Source of the DNA: an uncultured Lachnospiraceae bacterium
GTDB taxonomy: Bacteria > Bacillota > Clostridia > Lachnospirales > Lachnospiraceae
DNA: 64,000 nt
Direction of reading: 5' to 3'
Assembly (NCBI GenBank): GCA_902774915.1
Contig: CACYKH010000003.1
Location: 62,001 to 126,000, forward strand
The position numbers and the translations under genes were made by a program. Position 1 is the stretch's first letter. Every line of letters begins with the position of its first letter. This document shows positions 45,101 through 55,123 of this stretch, piece by piece. The notes under the pieces are model-generated. The model had not been told where the DNA came from. It searched no databases and saw nothing but the letters and a program-made list of their open reading frames with translations.

Positions 45101-47846
45101 GACATTCTGTACAAAGATATAATGTAGTATGCGAATTATCAGCACCTCTCTCACTAGGTGTTTCAGGAGCTATCTGAAGTAATTTTACTTTACGTTTATC
45201 TTGATCTGTTCTTTTAACTTTCGTCAAAGCAGTTTTAGAAGCTTTTGTTCCATATCCAGTATCTGTAACTTCAAGCTTCCAATAAACAGGTCCAAAGAAA
45301 TCATCTCCAATCCAATTTTCATCGTCTTTTGGATTAAATTTACCACTAGATCCTGTTGTAGTATATCTAACTTCATCATCTTCAAAACGACCATTACCAT
45401 TATCATCTACATAAAGATTTACAATGATATTGTCTGAAGAACTAGCACCATTAACATTATAAGTATAATCAAACTCATCTTTTGTAATCCAAGTTGTACT
45501 GTCAGTTTCAACATATTCACTAGGAATTGTAGCACTCAGCTTTGGTCGCTGTGAAGCTGTAAGAATACCTGTCAATGCGTCTTCATTAGAAGTAGCATTT
45601 CCAAAATCAATATTGTTAAAGGCATCTTGATCCTTAGCAACTACTTCACAAGTATCTGTATCATAACCAGCTCCTTTAGCCTTACTTCCAGCAAATACTG
45701 TAACAACTCCACCATAAGTATTGCCATATTGGTTTTCATTATTAAAAATCTTAACAGTCTTAGTTGAGTCGAAGCCATACAACGTATTAGAACCACTCTT
45801 TATTGAAGAAATAGCCTTTCCCATATTAGAGTCAGGATCAACGCCTGTTCCATTATTAATTGCATTTACTACTTCTGTGTCAATAATAACTGGTAAATTT
45901 GCAGCGTAACTAATAAGCTCGTCCTTTTTCTCTTCACTTATATCATTACTTCTATAGGAACCATTACCTACAGCAACAGAACTATTATTATCACCATTAC
46001 TATAGTACATTAAGTACTTTCCGCCATTAGCCCACTTACTTTGATACTTCATACTTGAAATATCGCCACCAATATATATAGCGTCATACGCACCAGATAA
46101 AGCTTCTCTACTAGTATTAAACTCAGCAGATGACATATGTACTACCTTGATTTGACTGTAATCTATACCTGTAGCATGAGCTATTTTAGCCTTAGAAATC
46201 CTCCATCTATAATAGTCTTTAAGATTTGAATTATTAGCAGTCTGTGTAGCCGAAACAGCAGCGCTATATGCAGCATAATTTTCATACATAGATAATGGCG
46301 TTTGATCATCAAATGATATCTCATCTTCAGTCAAACCATTAATTACACTATTGGTTCTAAGGTAATAGAATATATCTTGATTATATTTACCAGTACTAAA
46401 AAGAACTTCATTACCTTTACCTGCAAACTTCTCTTCAACAAATGACATACTTCCAGTAAATTCATTGTCATTTAAAAGATATGTCTTATTCTCATAAAAA
46501 GCTTTAGCTAAATTTGAGTCTATTGGATACGAAGGTTCAATCTCGAGCACTGTATATACATTAGAAGTATCATCACCACTATCAGTACCATAAATCTTTC
46601 TAAAAGAACCCTTAATAATTATATCAGCAATATCATCAACTGTTTTTGCTCTATTTGCATTAGCATAAATTGCCATTTTAGAAAAGTTTGTTACTAATAC
46701 ATTACCAAACTTAGGAGTATCAGAAACTGTAGCAACCTTATCTAATAAATAAGCATAAGCTGATGCAGGATTATCATTATTACTAGACGATGATGAAGAT
46801 GCCGTTCTTAAAGAAGGGCTAAATAAAATATGAACTTTGGCATAAGCCGCAGCAGCAATCTTATTATATGTATCAGTCGTAATATTCTTATTACTACAAT
46901 CATCTTCAAGGACTATATAATCATAAGAAGAAAAATCATAACTAGATAAATCAGCGTCTGGAGCAACCGTTTCCCAATCAAAATCTGCAGGAATAGATTC
47001 TGCTCTAACATAACCATATGTCTTTAAATCATTTGTGGTCATAAGATTTTTAATTGTATTCGAACCAGCTGAAATCTGAAGAATCTTAGCATGATTCTCT
47101 GATGTCCAGTTTGCTTTTGCATTATTTCCTTTAATTTTAGTATAGAAAGCAGAACTAACTTCCATGTTCATAAACTGCTTTGCTGTTACTCCATCAGGCC
47201 AAGCATAAGTTGCAAGTGATGTATTAAATACACTACTTACTAAAGTATTGTAAGTCTGTGTAGATACAACATTATCTACAGTTCCCTTATAACTATCGAT
47301 AATAAATGGTTTATGTTCACCTGTTGCAGCAGTTGATAAAGCGAGCTTTACATCTTCTTTCAGATCAGTTCCTTTAGCATCTGAAAAAATATTATCAGGA
47401 TAAGATGTCGCATCATTATGAACATATATTAAATCGGCCAACTGAATAGCAGCAATCTGAGTGTCTACATCGTCCGTAGATTTAAGCGAAACATATTCAA
47501 CTTTATCTGCTGCCATTACATCAGTAATTGATCTATGTCCATCAATTACATAATTCTTAAAACAACCATTACTAACTAACTCATTAAGTGTCGAACTTGA
47601 TCCAGAAGTGATTTCAAGGATATGATATGTCTTATCATCAACATCTCCAAAACCACCACTTATTGAGTTCTCAATAATTCTATCTATATGAGTATAGTTA
47701 CTACTAGCCGCAAATACAGCCCTTTGACTTTCTAGTTCACCATTATTTTCATCAGCTAATGAGAAGGAAAGCATAGCAAATGAAGATAAAGAAACAACTG
47801 CAAGAAGTACAAGAGCTATAACTATTTTAGTACTTATCTTTTTCAT
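42141..47846 (-). CDS. Very large secreted DUF5057-like protein at the end of the pilus operon
   Basis: 1901 residues from the ATG at 47846, chosen because the product then begins with a signal peptide (KKISTKIVIALVLLAVVSLS, cleavage near residue 31). The long extracellular part has repeated blocks of the type YHILEITSG, VLEIEPSY and VKLLQIAPET, a CTEC motif, a FADDNGSVLLFHDTLVPENV segment resembling a glutamine-amidotransferase-like fold, and Ig-like ends. This matches my memory of DUF5057 proteins of Lachnospiraceae. No C-terminal membrane anchor or sortase motif is visible. It lies 19 bases after a pseudopilin gene, so a link to pilus function, for instance as tip adhesin or surface binder, is inferred only from position. 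Confidence 0.7.
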   Translation of the reverse strand: MKKISTKIVIALVLLAVVSLSSFAMLSFSLADENNGELESQRAVFAASSNYTHIDRIIENSISGGFGDVDDKTYHILEITSGSSSTLNELVSNGCFKNYVIDGHRSITDVMAADKVEYVSLKSTDDVDTQIAAIQLADLIYVHNDATSYPDNIFSDAKGTDLKEDVKLALSTAATGEHKPFIIDSYKGTVDNVVSTQTYNTLVSSVFNTSLATYAWPDGVTAKQFMNMEVSSAFYTKIKGNNAKANWTSENHAKILQISAGSNTIKNLMTTNDLKTYGYVRAESIPADFDWETVAPDADLSSYDFSSYDYIVLEDDCSNKNITTDTYNKIAAAAYAKVHILFSPSLRTASSSSSSNNDNPASAYAYLLDKVATVSDTPKFGNVLVTNFSKMAIYANANRAKTVDDIADIIIKGSFRKIYGTDSGDDTSNVYTVLEIEPSYPIDSNLAKAFYENKTYLLNDNEFTGSMSFVEEKFAGKGNEVLFSTGKYNQDIFYYLRTNSVINGLTEDEISFDDQTPLSMYENYAAYSAAVSATQTANNSNLKDYYRWRISKAKIAHATGIDYSQIKVVHMSSAEFNTSREALSGAYDAIYIGGDISSMKYQSKWANGGKYLMYYSNGDNNSSVAVGNGSYRSNDISEEKKDELISYAANLPVIIDTEVVNAINNGTGVDPDSNMGKAISSIKSGSNTLYGFDSTKTVKIFNNENQYGNTYGGVVTVFAGSKAKGAGYDTDTCEVVAKDQDAFNNIDFGNATSNEDALTGILTASQRPKLSATIPSEYVETDSTTWITKDEFDYTYNVNGASSSDNIIVNLYVDDNGNGRFEDDEVRYTTTGSSGKFNPKDDENWIGDDFFGPVYWKLEVTDTGYGTKASKTALTKVKRTDQDKRKVKLLQIAPETPSERGADNSHTTLYLCTECQMSKRIMHGNLSISTNNGRYSADATGGLSGGHTDANISNRDINGTAKSILKLTRDSAGGTSYADTVNFNYQRTDGQAADTANTVYWGSSSINIGGTTVLRDLRPGRLKIIANGIWDKDYTIKATSGSSTIEIGNGETKEIEVDSTGIVQVNYPDPNASVSGADKSYDFITDFLTNDDENYNYNSYGNDIGTHDHKFGIVKYDAHQKSFDNTYPEGYDDWTTNWFLDFQNDYDVETTILDIPQYTEYVNNVEAIYSDISDDRDAVKAKRKTYYDDANKYYRCYQTVRKIINGTPLNQLDDPKTDDINEYDELVDYLANEMLIGADFNSGKLEYKFNTKSADDVKTMLDAFNKASSNLDSYLDTNRESIFSTNKTAGTIGCTKEEYDKEIDFYTDDSIEPTMRSYYLFFSLFTNQNDTATPNYAKLYVVWRDAKILEQYLYHEYKENEIYSSVYYEDQYSDSLVGKFNLKGAFTCVAIGCAEGFNNQDITDEDACYAIKNFADDNGSVLLFHDTLVPENVPGLSSKFKGTPTMTRILASSFGQGAVSDSTSMKNGYSLTQKTLQMGAEGHEGDSKEWLSHQTSNYFNWHAEEDNQFLHTAHDVREYYAQEKDVGADAANRVNKGIITTYPFTIDDTLKISPTNASGFTANTDDKDMVVYYTISGGSLGTSSSPFVANPNDGANNYFLYQYHNVTYTGAGHASITGKGRDNNDERRLFINVILNSARASTAGPDLTCHDYSSTDDKQTNSIILETHAKESNGLVKDKEEYVTYVESDDETPIFSFKPKAPAGVKSVKIWYDVANDGNVEKNVYNDSAGANSGHTDVLIYEINSEIAQKNENSLYFELSSTDESGNTTYSNERFSLVGDPTTLEADHVSSGKVKRISDDTTKVRLKGYTFSPVLEADGSYKYLTNADGSYVTETRHNASGDVTYRVPLVTHYSNLKLKPEYFTGDKGNCTYICVQMTDNNNKTITRTIRVEFKPELLDLN

Positions 47847-47865
47847 GTTATTTTCACTTTCCTTT

Positions 47866-48948
47866 CTATTTAGCATCATGTAGAACATATGAATTTCTTA
47901 GATAAGTCATACCATCAGATTTATATGTTCTATTTTTGTCATTAAAATACATCTTTAAAGCAAGACTCTCATTCTTACCATCTACATTAATTAATGCAGC
48001 TGATATATCACCATCGTCCGTCTGAACATAATTAAGCTTTTTTGAGTATATTTGATCCGACGCCCCTGATGTATTTTTATTGTCATTTACATAATAACTC
48101 GAAGAATATGTGATATTTGGTCCATTAAACTCATATACAGATATACAAAAATCATTAGCATCAGTATTCGTACCAGGATCATAGTACTTTATTCTATCCT
48201 TCTGAGTAGTAGTTAAACTTGGGTCTTTAGGATCAAGATATGCTGTGGAACCAATAATAATTTTAGTAATATAAATGTTTTTGTAAATATATGGCTTTGA
48301 AGATTTATCCACCACTGTATCCGAATCAAAAGACGTATAATTAGAAATTGCAGTATCTTGATTAGCAACAACATAGTCTAAAAAACAACCATAATTATAA
48401 GCTTCCACTTTATCCATATAGAGCAAAGAATTAAATAACTCATCTGCTTTTGCTTTATCTACGGTACTCAAACTATTGTAATAATTTTCATATACAGAAG
48501 ATCTAGTGTCAGTTCCAGTAGTGTTGGTAAATCTATCCGTATAAACTTGACATACATCACTCGAAATACCAGGATTTGCACCTGCGAGATCTATCAAGTA
48601 CTGATCACTTGTTTTTAGTAATCCTATTCGAGTAAGTGAAGGTGAAACACCACCTCCAACAGAAGTAAGATTCTTACCAATTTCCATCGTCAAATCATCA
48701 AAAGGAATAGTATCAGCAGAAGCATACCCTTCGATATAGATATACTTAGCTTGCATAATATCCTCCGATATAGTATTGTAAGTTTCTTCAGCCGAAGTCT
48801 GAATCTTTATGTCAGCCTTATTCTTTCGAAATATCGACGTATTAGAACCCATAATTCCCACTATGGCAGTACCGAGTAAAGCAAGTATAGCAATAGCAAC
48901 TACAAGCTCAAGCAAAGTAACGCCATAATTATTCTTTAGATTTTTCAC
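47866..48948 (-). CDS. Type IV pseudopilin (prepilin-type N-terminal domain)
   Basis: 360 residues. A class III prepilin leader (KNLKNNYG, then VTLLELVVAIAILALLG) gives cleavage after Gly9 with Glu at +5 of the mature protein. The single N-terminal helix is followed by a long polar domain with no recognised fold. Its size and place suggest a minor pilin such as PilW. It follows a smaller pseudopilin gene and precedes the DUF5057-like gene. Confidence 0.85.
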   Translation of the reverse strand: MKNLKNNYGVTLLELVVAIAILALLGTAIVGIMGSNTSIFRKNKADIKIQTSAEETYNTISEDIMQAKYIYIEGYASADTIPFDDLTMEIGKNLTSVGGGVSPSLTRIGLLKTSDQYLIDLAGANPGISSDVCQVYTDRFTNTTGTDTRSSVYENYYNSLSTVDKAKADELFNSLLYMDKVEAYNYGCFLDYVVANQDTAISNYTSFDSDTVVDKSSKPYIYKNIYITKIIIGSTAYLDPKDPSLTTTQKDRIKYYDPGTNTDANDFCISVYEFNGPNITYSSSYYVNDNKNTSGASDQIYSKKLNYVQTDDGDISAALINVDGKNESLALKMYFNDKNRTYKSDGMTYLRNSYVLHDAK

Positions 48949-48966
48949 AGCTTTACAAAAACCTCC

Positions 48967-49596
48967 TTACCTCACCTCGTGACTTCCATTTTGTCTAATA
49001 GTAACTCGAGAAACAACATTACCATTTTTTTTCTTAAACTTATAAGTTCCATACCCAGATGTACATGTTCCTCTTTTATCAAACATAATACAAACGGCAC
49101 CTGTTCCATCAAGTTCACCAGGCTTAAAGCCCGCACCTTTATCATCTTCAGCACCATTTTTAAAAGAAATAGACTTTCCTTCAAATTCTATTTCAACTGT
49201 TCTAGGAATAACAATCGGATCATCAACATAATAAATTTCATCAACTGTACTTATCTGAACGTATTTATTATGAGTCGAATCATATTTTGCATACCCGTCC
49301 CAACCAGAAGAAGACTTTACAGTAATAACTTCTGCAATTTTATAATAGTCATCCTCACAATAAACAACTAAGCCATATTTTGCATTTGATTTATCATCTG
49401 GTGACATATTTTTGTTTTTCGTAATTAGCTCTGAAACTTCAGAATCTAGTTTTAATGCTGCATCTTTAGCTCTTGCCGAATGAATAATTGTAACCGAAAC
49501 TAAAGCCATGGCAGCTAAAACCGCAATAATTGCAATTACAATAACAAGCTCAATTAATGAATATCCACTATTATTCTTAGATTTATTATTTTTCAT
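48967..49596 (-). CDS. Type IV pseudopilin (prepilin-type N-terminal domain)
   Basis: 209 residues from the ATG at 49596, with GGGGCGG before it. Cleavage is expected after Gly11 (NNSG, then YSLIELVIVIAIIAVLAAMA), with Glu at +5. After the helix, a small polar domain contains a pair of cysteines (IMFDKRGTCTSGYGTYKF and VYCEDDY). It resembles a GspH/PilE-like minor pilin. It overlaps the end of the 1209-residue protein upstream by no more than its own start region, so both are probably coupled. Confidence 0.85.
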   Translation of the reverse strand: MKNNKSKNNSGYSLIELVIVIAIIAVLAAMALVSVTIIHSARAKDAALKLDSEVSELITKNKNMSPDDKSNAKYGLVVYCEDDYYKIAEVITVKSSSGWDGYAKYDSTHNKYVQISTVDEIYYVDDPIVIPRTVEIEFEGKSISFKNGAEDDKGAGFKPGELDGTGAVCIMFDKRGTCTSGYGTYKFKKKNGNVVSRVTIRQNGSHEVR

Positions 49597-49606
49597 ATGA
49601 CCGCCC

Positions 49607-52600
49607 CTAATCAACATTTCTCATCCAATTGTTATATCTAATAACATCTGAATAATCAATATTAGATATACTAAGTGGACTATCTTCATTTTCAGGCTCT
49701 ACAGACTCCTCACCACTTTCAAAAGAATTAATTTCTTCAGTAGCTTTTGTAAGCGCAGCTTCAGCCTCTTTATCATAAGCTTTAAATAAACTAAGAACTC
49801 TTATAGCTTTGGCACCATCAGATCTAGCCTTATTAATCTCAGCTGTAGTTCCTTCTGACGTACCAGTTAGAGAAGCTTTAGTTAAACATGCATTAATAAT
49901 ATTCTTACATAGATCAGTTGCATTAATATTTGTTAAGTTATTATTAACATATATCTTACCACCAGAAATAATTATACCATTAAAATTCTTACAAGCAGCA
50001 GCTTGACATTCAGCAACTGTCCAATCATCATGAAGCTTTTTAATTTCAGAAGCAGTAGGGAATCTTACGTCACCTTTTGTAATTATAATACCAGTAATAC
50101 TTCCATTATCCACAGATTTTAAATTATGACTATCATCATAATAATATCCTGGATAAATATCCAACATGTCTTCTCCATTAGAAACCCATACTTTATAAGT
50201 ACCAAGATCAAAATTATCCGGACTAATATTGGTCTCAGAAGGAGCACCTGATGGGAAATTCATCAGAGAATCCGAATCACTAATTTTATCAAAATTCATA
50301 TATCTGTTAATTGGTGTAATACATCCTTCACCATTCTTATCAACGATCTCGTCAACAAGATTAGCTTCATCAGACCCTTCCTCTAAATCCATAAGAGCCC
50401 ATTTCATGTAATTATAATGGGTCTGATATTCATTAGAGAATGTTATACCATTAACATAATTACTATCATATGTACTAATATTATTAGCCATTTCATCAAT
50501 ATTTGTCGACTTAAACTTTGACGTTGAACCTTCAAGTGTACTATCAATTACAGAATTCTTTGCAGTAATAACATTAAAAGAAACTTCCTTTGTAAGTGCA
50601 CCATCTTTATATTCATTATTGTCATTAACATCAAATAGTCTTTCACCGGTATTGGTTATAACACCACTTGCATAAGAATAAACATTTTCATTATCTAAAT
50701 TAGGTATAGTAAGCTGACCAGCAATATAATCATCATAATGAGTAACTTCATTTAAGAGATCAGAAAGATCTGCATCTTCTAATATATCTGTATCAACATC
50801 ATAATGGGTAACTCCACCTTCAAGATGCTGTGGTGTAGTACTTGTTATATTATTATTCCAATCTTCAGAATAATTAAGATAATCAAAATAATCCTGAATA
50901 AAGCATTTCTTTAAATAATCACCATATCTATTAGCATTTGCAGTTGATTTAACATAGAACTTATAGTAATTACCAGAAGCATCCTGATATACCTTACCAC
51001 CAGTTCCTGTAATAGCTGTATATGCCCAATGTCTAGTATCATAAAGATTATGTTGAGCAACATAGTCAAAGTCAATATAATACATATTCTTTTCAGATGA
51101 AGATCCATCAGTCTTATTAACTGTATCCTTAACATATATAACAGGAATAGTTTCAACTTTTGCTGAAGAACCCTGACCAAAATACTTTTGGAATAGATAC
51201 GAAGAACCCAATTGTGTATCTACATCACATACATAATGATCATAATTCTTTTCATTTGTTGTAGTTGAAGGGTTATCTTCAACAGGATTAGAAACAGTAT
51301 TACCATCTTCATCAACTGCTCTAGGTTCATTATCAGGTATATAAGCAAGCTGTGAACTCTTTATAGAAACAGATTCACCAGTTCTATAATCATCAATATC
51401 AGAATCATACTCATAAGACTGTTTATTTTTATTTACAGAATACTCTATACTATCATCATCTACAAAAGTTCCTTCTGTACTTCCATCATCAATAGTGTCA
51501 TCTATATAAGAATCATCCATCAAATTACCATTTTTCTGATGTGATAATTCGACATAGGATCTACCAGCAATATATAATGTATTTAATGTAGATAAATCAA
51601 CAGTAGCATTTTTTGCATTAACAACAATAGAACTACTATTATAATGTCCACGGTTCTCAACCGAAGTACTACCATTAACTAATTGTTGATAAATATAATT
51701 ATTGTTTCCATCTTTTGCTGTTGTTGGAACAAAAATTCTGCTATCAGAAGTACTAGAGTTACTATATCCATAATAACCGCCAGAAAGCTTTAACTGAGCA
51801 TAATCCGATTCTATTTGTGTATCATCCTTTACATACAAATTAGCATCAAGGAATGCATTAGCACCTTTGGCTGTATATGTAATCGTTCCATCTGAACCAA
51901 CAGACTTACTCTTTGGAACATATCCATCGAGCACTAACTCGTCAACCCAAACATTAGATTCAGAAACAGCCGAACCATCTCTACCATATAAAGTAAGATC
52001 TCCTGCATTCATAATACTAAGTGATCCAGGAACAATAACATACTTGGCAAGAATACTAACATTAGCTCCATCAATATAAAATCCAGAATACTTCGAATGA
52101 TCATTTGATCCATTATACAAAGTACCAGAATTAGTATTTGATTTATTGCTATCGTAAAACATGTTCCAATTACGAAGATCAGTAGATGTGTCACTACCGT
52201 AACTTCTATTATGAACCTTGTTCATACTATAATCAATTTGAGATGATGTACCATCATCTGATACTGTCGTAAGTTGGAAAGAATTCTGAGTTAATTTAGA
52301 ATTGGCAACATCATCAAATCTATTATATGTTTTGTTATAAAAATCAGATGCCGCATAAATATTACCATTAATAACAAGTTTTGAACCAGGTGCTTCATTA
52401 ATCTCAACTCCTGAGTCAGCAAGCATACAATAACTAAAAAGATTATCTATATCTAAGTTATTATTATTAAAAGCAACATTAAAATCAGGTCTATTAATCT
52501 CTATATCCGTTGAGATTGTCTGTGTAAACTTACCCTTTCTACCATTTTTATCTCTACCATTAGCTGTAGATCTGTCATACTCAACATCTCTATATAATGT

Positions 52601-53236
52601 TACATTTCGTATAACAATCTTTGAAAGTAAATCAGTTCCACCTGTATAATGATTTCCTTCTTCATTAAAAAGTTCAACCCTCATATTGTAAATATCACTA
52701 TGAGGTAACTTATTACCATCTCCATCAACACCACATTTTACAAGATGCACTGAGTCATTAGAAATTAAGCTTTCAAAACTCTTAAACCAATCACATGTAG
52801 GATCAATACATAAATAATGTGGATCAGATGTATCATCAATATAATCAATATCACTATTGTTATAATATAAATCAGAAACTTTCGACATAAAAGAATCTTT
52901 AAAAAGCTTGTTTGCTTTTTTATTACCTACATTTTTGTAGCTTTTACTTTTAGTGTCATAATAAATAACTTTCTCTCGAGTCTCTTCATAAGCCTCCTGC
53001 ATTGCCGACATTGTTTCAGTACCAACACCTGCATAAAGCTCATCCATGGCTTGTTCGAGATAATAAAAATTGCTCTTTGCATTATAATCATAAAGCTTAA
53101 GTCTATAACAATAAGCAACAGCTGTAAGTAATGCTCCCGCTAGAATACCAACAAAAGCAAGCGCAACAATTACAAGAACAAGTCCGGAACCGGAATTATG
53201 CATTTTGTTTTTTAATTTATTAAAAAATCTTTTCAA
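49607..53236 (-). CDS. Large PilX-like pilus-associated protein
   Basis: 1209 residues. One N-terminal membrane helix (SGSGLVLVIVALAFVGIL, residues 15-32) follows a basic start, as in PilX-type pilus proteins, but the Glu at +5 and a normal prepilin leader are lacking. The remaining 1170 residues are secreted and rich in Asn, Asp, Ser and Tyr, with repeated LVINGNIYAASDF and DLTLYGRDGS-like blocks suggesting beta-solenoid or polymer-like folds. The family usually has short PilX proteins, so this length is unusual. It ends directly before a pseudopilin gene. Function inferred as a pilus surface or tip component. Confidence 0.65.
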   Translation of the reverse strand: MKRFFNKLKNKMHNSGSGLVLVIVALAFVGILAGALLTAVAYCYRLKLYDYNAKSNFYYLEQAMDELYAGVGTETMSAMQEAYEETREKVIYYDTKSKSYKNVGNKKANKLFKDSFMSKVSDLYYNNSDIDYIDDTSDPHYLCIDPTCDWFKSFESLISNDSVHLVKCGVDGDGNKLPHSDIYNMRVELFNEEGNHYTGGTDLLSKIVIRNVTLYRDVEYDRSTANGRDKNGRKGKFTQTISTDIEINRPDFNVAFNNNNLDIDNLFSYCMLADSGVEINEAPGSKLVINGNIYAASDFYNKTYNRFDDVANSKLTQNSFQLTTVSDDGTSSQIDYSMNKVHNRSYGSDTSTDLRNWNMFYDSNKSNTNSGTLYNGSNDHSKYSGFYIDGANVSILAKYVIVPGSLSIMNAGDLTLYGRDGSAVSESNVWVDELVLDGYVPKSKSVGSDGTITYTAKGANAFLDANLYVKDDTQIESDYAQLKLSGGYYGYSNSSTSDSRIFVPTTAKDGNNNYIYQQLVNGSTSVENRGHYNSSSIVVNAKNATVDLSTLNTLYIAGRSYVELSHQKNGNLMDDSYIDDTIDDGSTEGTFVDDDSIEYSVNKNKQSYEYDSDIDDYRTGESVSIKSSQLAYIPDNEPRAVDEDGNTVSNPVEDNPSTTTNEKNYDHYVCDVDTQLGSSYLFQKYFGQGSSAKVETIPVIYVKDTVNKTDGSSSEKNMYYIDFDYVAQHNLYDTRHWAYTAITGTGGKVYQDASGNYYKFYVKSTANANRYGDYLKKCFIQDYFDYLNYSEDWNNNITSTTPQHLEGGVTHYDVDTDILEDADLSDLLNEVTHYDDYIAGQLTIPNLDNENVYSYASGVITNTGERLFDVNDNNEYKDGALTKEVSFNVITAKNSVIDSTLEGSTSKFKSTNIDEMANNISTYDSNYVNGITFSNEYQTHYNYMKWALMDLEEGSDEANLVDEIVDKNGEGCITPINRYMNFDKISDSDSLMNFPSGAPSETNISPDNFDLGTYKVWVSNGEDMLDIYPGYYYDDSHNLKSVDNGSITGIIITKGDVRFPTASEIKKLHDDWTVAECQAAACKNFNGIIISGGKIYVNNNLTNINATDLCKNIINACLTKASLTGTSEGTTAEINKARSDGAKAIRVLSLFKAYDKEAEAALTKATEEINSFESGEESVEPENEDSPLSISNIDYSDVIRYNNWMRNVD

Positions 53237-55102
53237 TTAATCCGCCCCCTTTGCTCCTGTAAAATATGTATAAACATCTGCTTCTGAAGCTCTATCCTCA
53301 TTATGGTATTTAACAGTCATTGAATACAACCTACCATACTCTACCGTATCTGATGTTGGAACATCCACGGCATATACGCTTGTTCTTTCAGTGTCTGTTG
53401 GGAAAACAATACGATCAATATGTGTATCATTAGTCCTATTAGGATACGCAACAATGCTCTGACTACTTGTATCTATCCCTGGATTAGGCTTAAAAGCATC
53501 ACTTGTAGTATCAAGATTGAATTGACGATAGTCAGTTCCTCCTATATATACTCCCTTATTTATAATTGTATTATCACCAACATATCCACTATTAGATGCA
53601 TCATTAGGTCTCCAAGAAATATTAGTAATAATTTGAAGTGGTAATGCTTCACTGTCACTATTATTCTTTATCTGATTAATATTAATCTCAACAGGATAAT
53701 TAACGGCACCAACAACATTATAGAAATAATTATAATATTTCTGTCCAGATAAATCAGAATCGTTTCTCTTTTTATCTTCCGAAATAGATCTAGCAACACC
53801 ATCATCATATGCTGTAGCATTTAATTTATTAACAACTTCCTCCGCCCATGATGAATCTGCCTTTATTAAATATACTTTCGACGGATCATAATCAGCATAT
53901 ACACCAGAAGTGTAACTATCACTTTCAATCAGTATATAATCAACTCCTGCATATGAATAATAAGAAGCATCGGTTTTCTTAACAAAAGGCTCATATATAA
54001 AGAAAACATCAGGTGGTTCAGCTGTATGGAATGTCCTATCAAATACTGTATACCTAAATTTTTCATTATCAGAATCTGTACCAAAAGACTCTCCAATGAA
54101 AGTATACTGCGCTTTATAATAAACCTCGCACTTTACACGATATCTAGTAGGTTTTCCACCTACAACATCCTCTGCTTTGACAGAAAGCTTTATCATTCTA
54201 TAAAAATCATTACTCTGTCTTGCATCATCAAAAGCATCATTAAGATTATCCTTATCTAGATAATAATCATACATAGTTTGACCATTACCATAAGGTTGAG
54301 CTTCCAATTCTTTTTTCTTATGCATAACTATAGACATCATATTTGCAATAAAATCTTCTTGAAACTGATTATCGATAGAAGATGCATCACCTTCAATGAT
54401 GGCCATTTTCTCACTATCAATATCGGTGATAAGTGGTGTGGCTGAGTTAGGATTAGTATATGTTGAATCTGATTTAACACAAACAATATTATTAACATGA
54501 CCATTAGAATCATACTTAACTGCAGCTCCATCAGAAGTAATCTCATAACCATCATCAAGAAGCTCTGAAACAACATCGCTATAAGCACTATCTTTGAAGC
54601 AATACAAAACTCTTGAGTTTGATTCCAATAACACATTGTTCATATCATCTATTGTTACAGTTCTAGTATATCTATTATTCTCTCTACCTAAAATTTCATA
54701 TGGACTGATTGATGCTGTAGCCTTATCATAAGTACCCAATTCAAAATCTGTATAATTATAATCAAATCCTGACGCACCTAAAGGGAAATTACCAGGGGTA
54801 ACATCCGCAAGACTATCATATGTCCAAGCAAAAACAGTCGCCTTTCCTTCCGTAACATCATTTATAACAACATCATCACCCTTATAACCTTTTTCAGATA
54901 ACTCTTTAATAGAGTTAGATCTAAAATACTCCATTACCTTTTCAGCATCATCAATTACATACTGTTTTTCTTTAGCTTTAGAGCTAGTATCAACAGTAGT
55001 AATCACTTGGTGTATGATTGGTGATATAAGGATTGACAATACGGCAACAGCGATAATCACATCTATTAAACTGATACCTTTGTTATTTGATTTAGACATC
55101 AT
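53237..55102 (-). CDS. PilV-like pseudopilin, large
   Basis: 621 residues from the ATG at 55102, with GGAG six bases before it. The leader SKSNNKG is followed by ISLIDVIIAVAVLSILISPI, so cleavage is expected after Gly9. The +5 residue of the mature protein is Asp rather than the usual Glu. The long C-terminal part is polar with no recognised domain. Its stop touches the start of the PilX-like gene, so the two are translated together. Most pseudopilins are under 250 residues, so this one is unusually long. Confidence 0.78.
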   Translation of the reverse strand: MMSKSNNKGISLIDVIIAVAVLSILISPIIHQVITTVDTSSKAKEKQYVIDDAEKVMEYFRSNSIKELSEKGYKGDDVVINDVTEGKATVFAWTYDSLADVTPGNFPLGASGFDYNYTDFELGTYDKATASISPYEILGRENNRYTRTVTIDDMNNVLLESNSRVLYCFKDSAYSDVVSELLDDGYEITSDGAAVKYDSNGHVNNIVCVKSDSTYTNPNSATPLITDIDSEKMAIIEGDASSIDNQFQEDFIANMMSIVMHKKKELEAQPYGNGQTMYDYYLDKDNLNDAFDDARQSNDFYRMIKLSVKAEDVVGGKPTRYRVKCEVYYKAQYTFIGESFGTDSDNEKFRYTVFDRTFHTAEPPDVFFIYEPFVKKTDASYYSYAGVDYILIESDSYTSGVYADYDPSKVYLIKADSSWAEEVVNKLNATAYDDGVARSISEDKKRNDSDLSGQKYYNYFYNVVGAVNYPVEININQIKNNSDSEALPLQIITNISWRPNDASNSGYVGDNTIINKGVYIGGTDYRQFNLDTTSDAFKPNPGIDTSSQSIVAYPNRTNDTHIDRIVFPTDTERTSVYAVDVPTSDTVEYGRLYSMTVKYHNEDRASEADVYTYFTGAKGAD

Positions 55103-55123
55103 CAATCACTCCATTCTTTAATC

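Noticed and set aside
49607..53236. CRISPR or tandem repeats in the Asn/Asp-rich large pilus protein genes.
   Set aside because: The repetitive look comes from amino acid composition; no fixed repeat unit with spacers was found.
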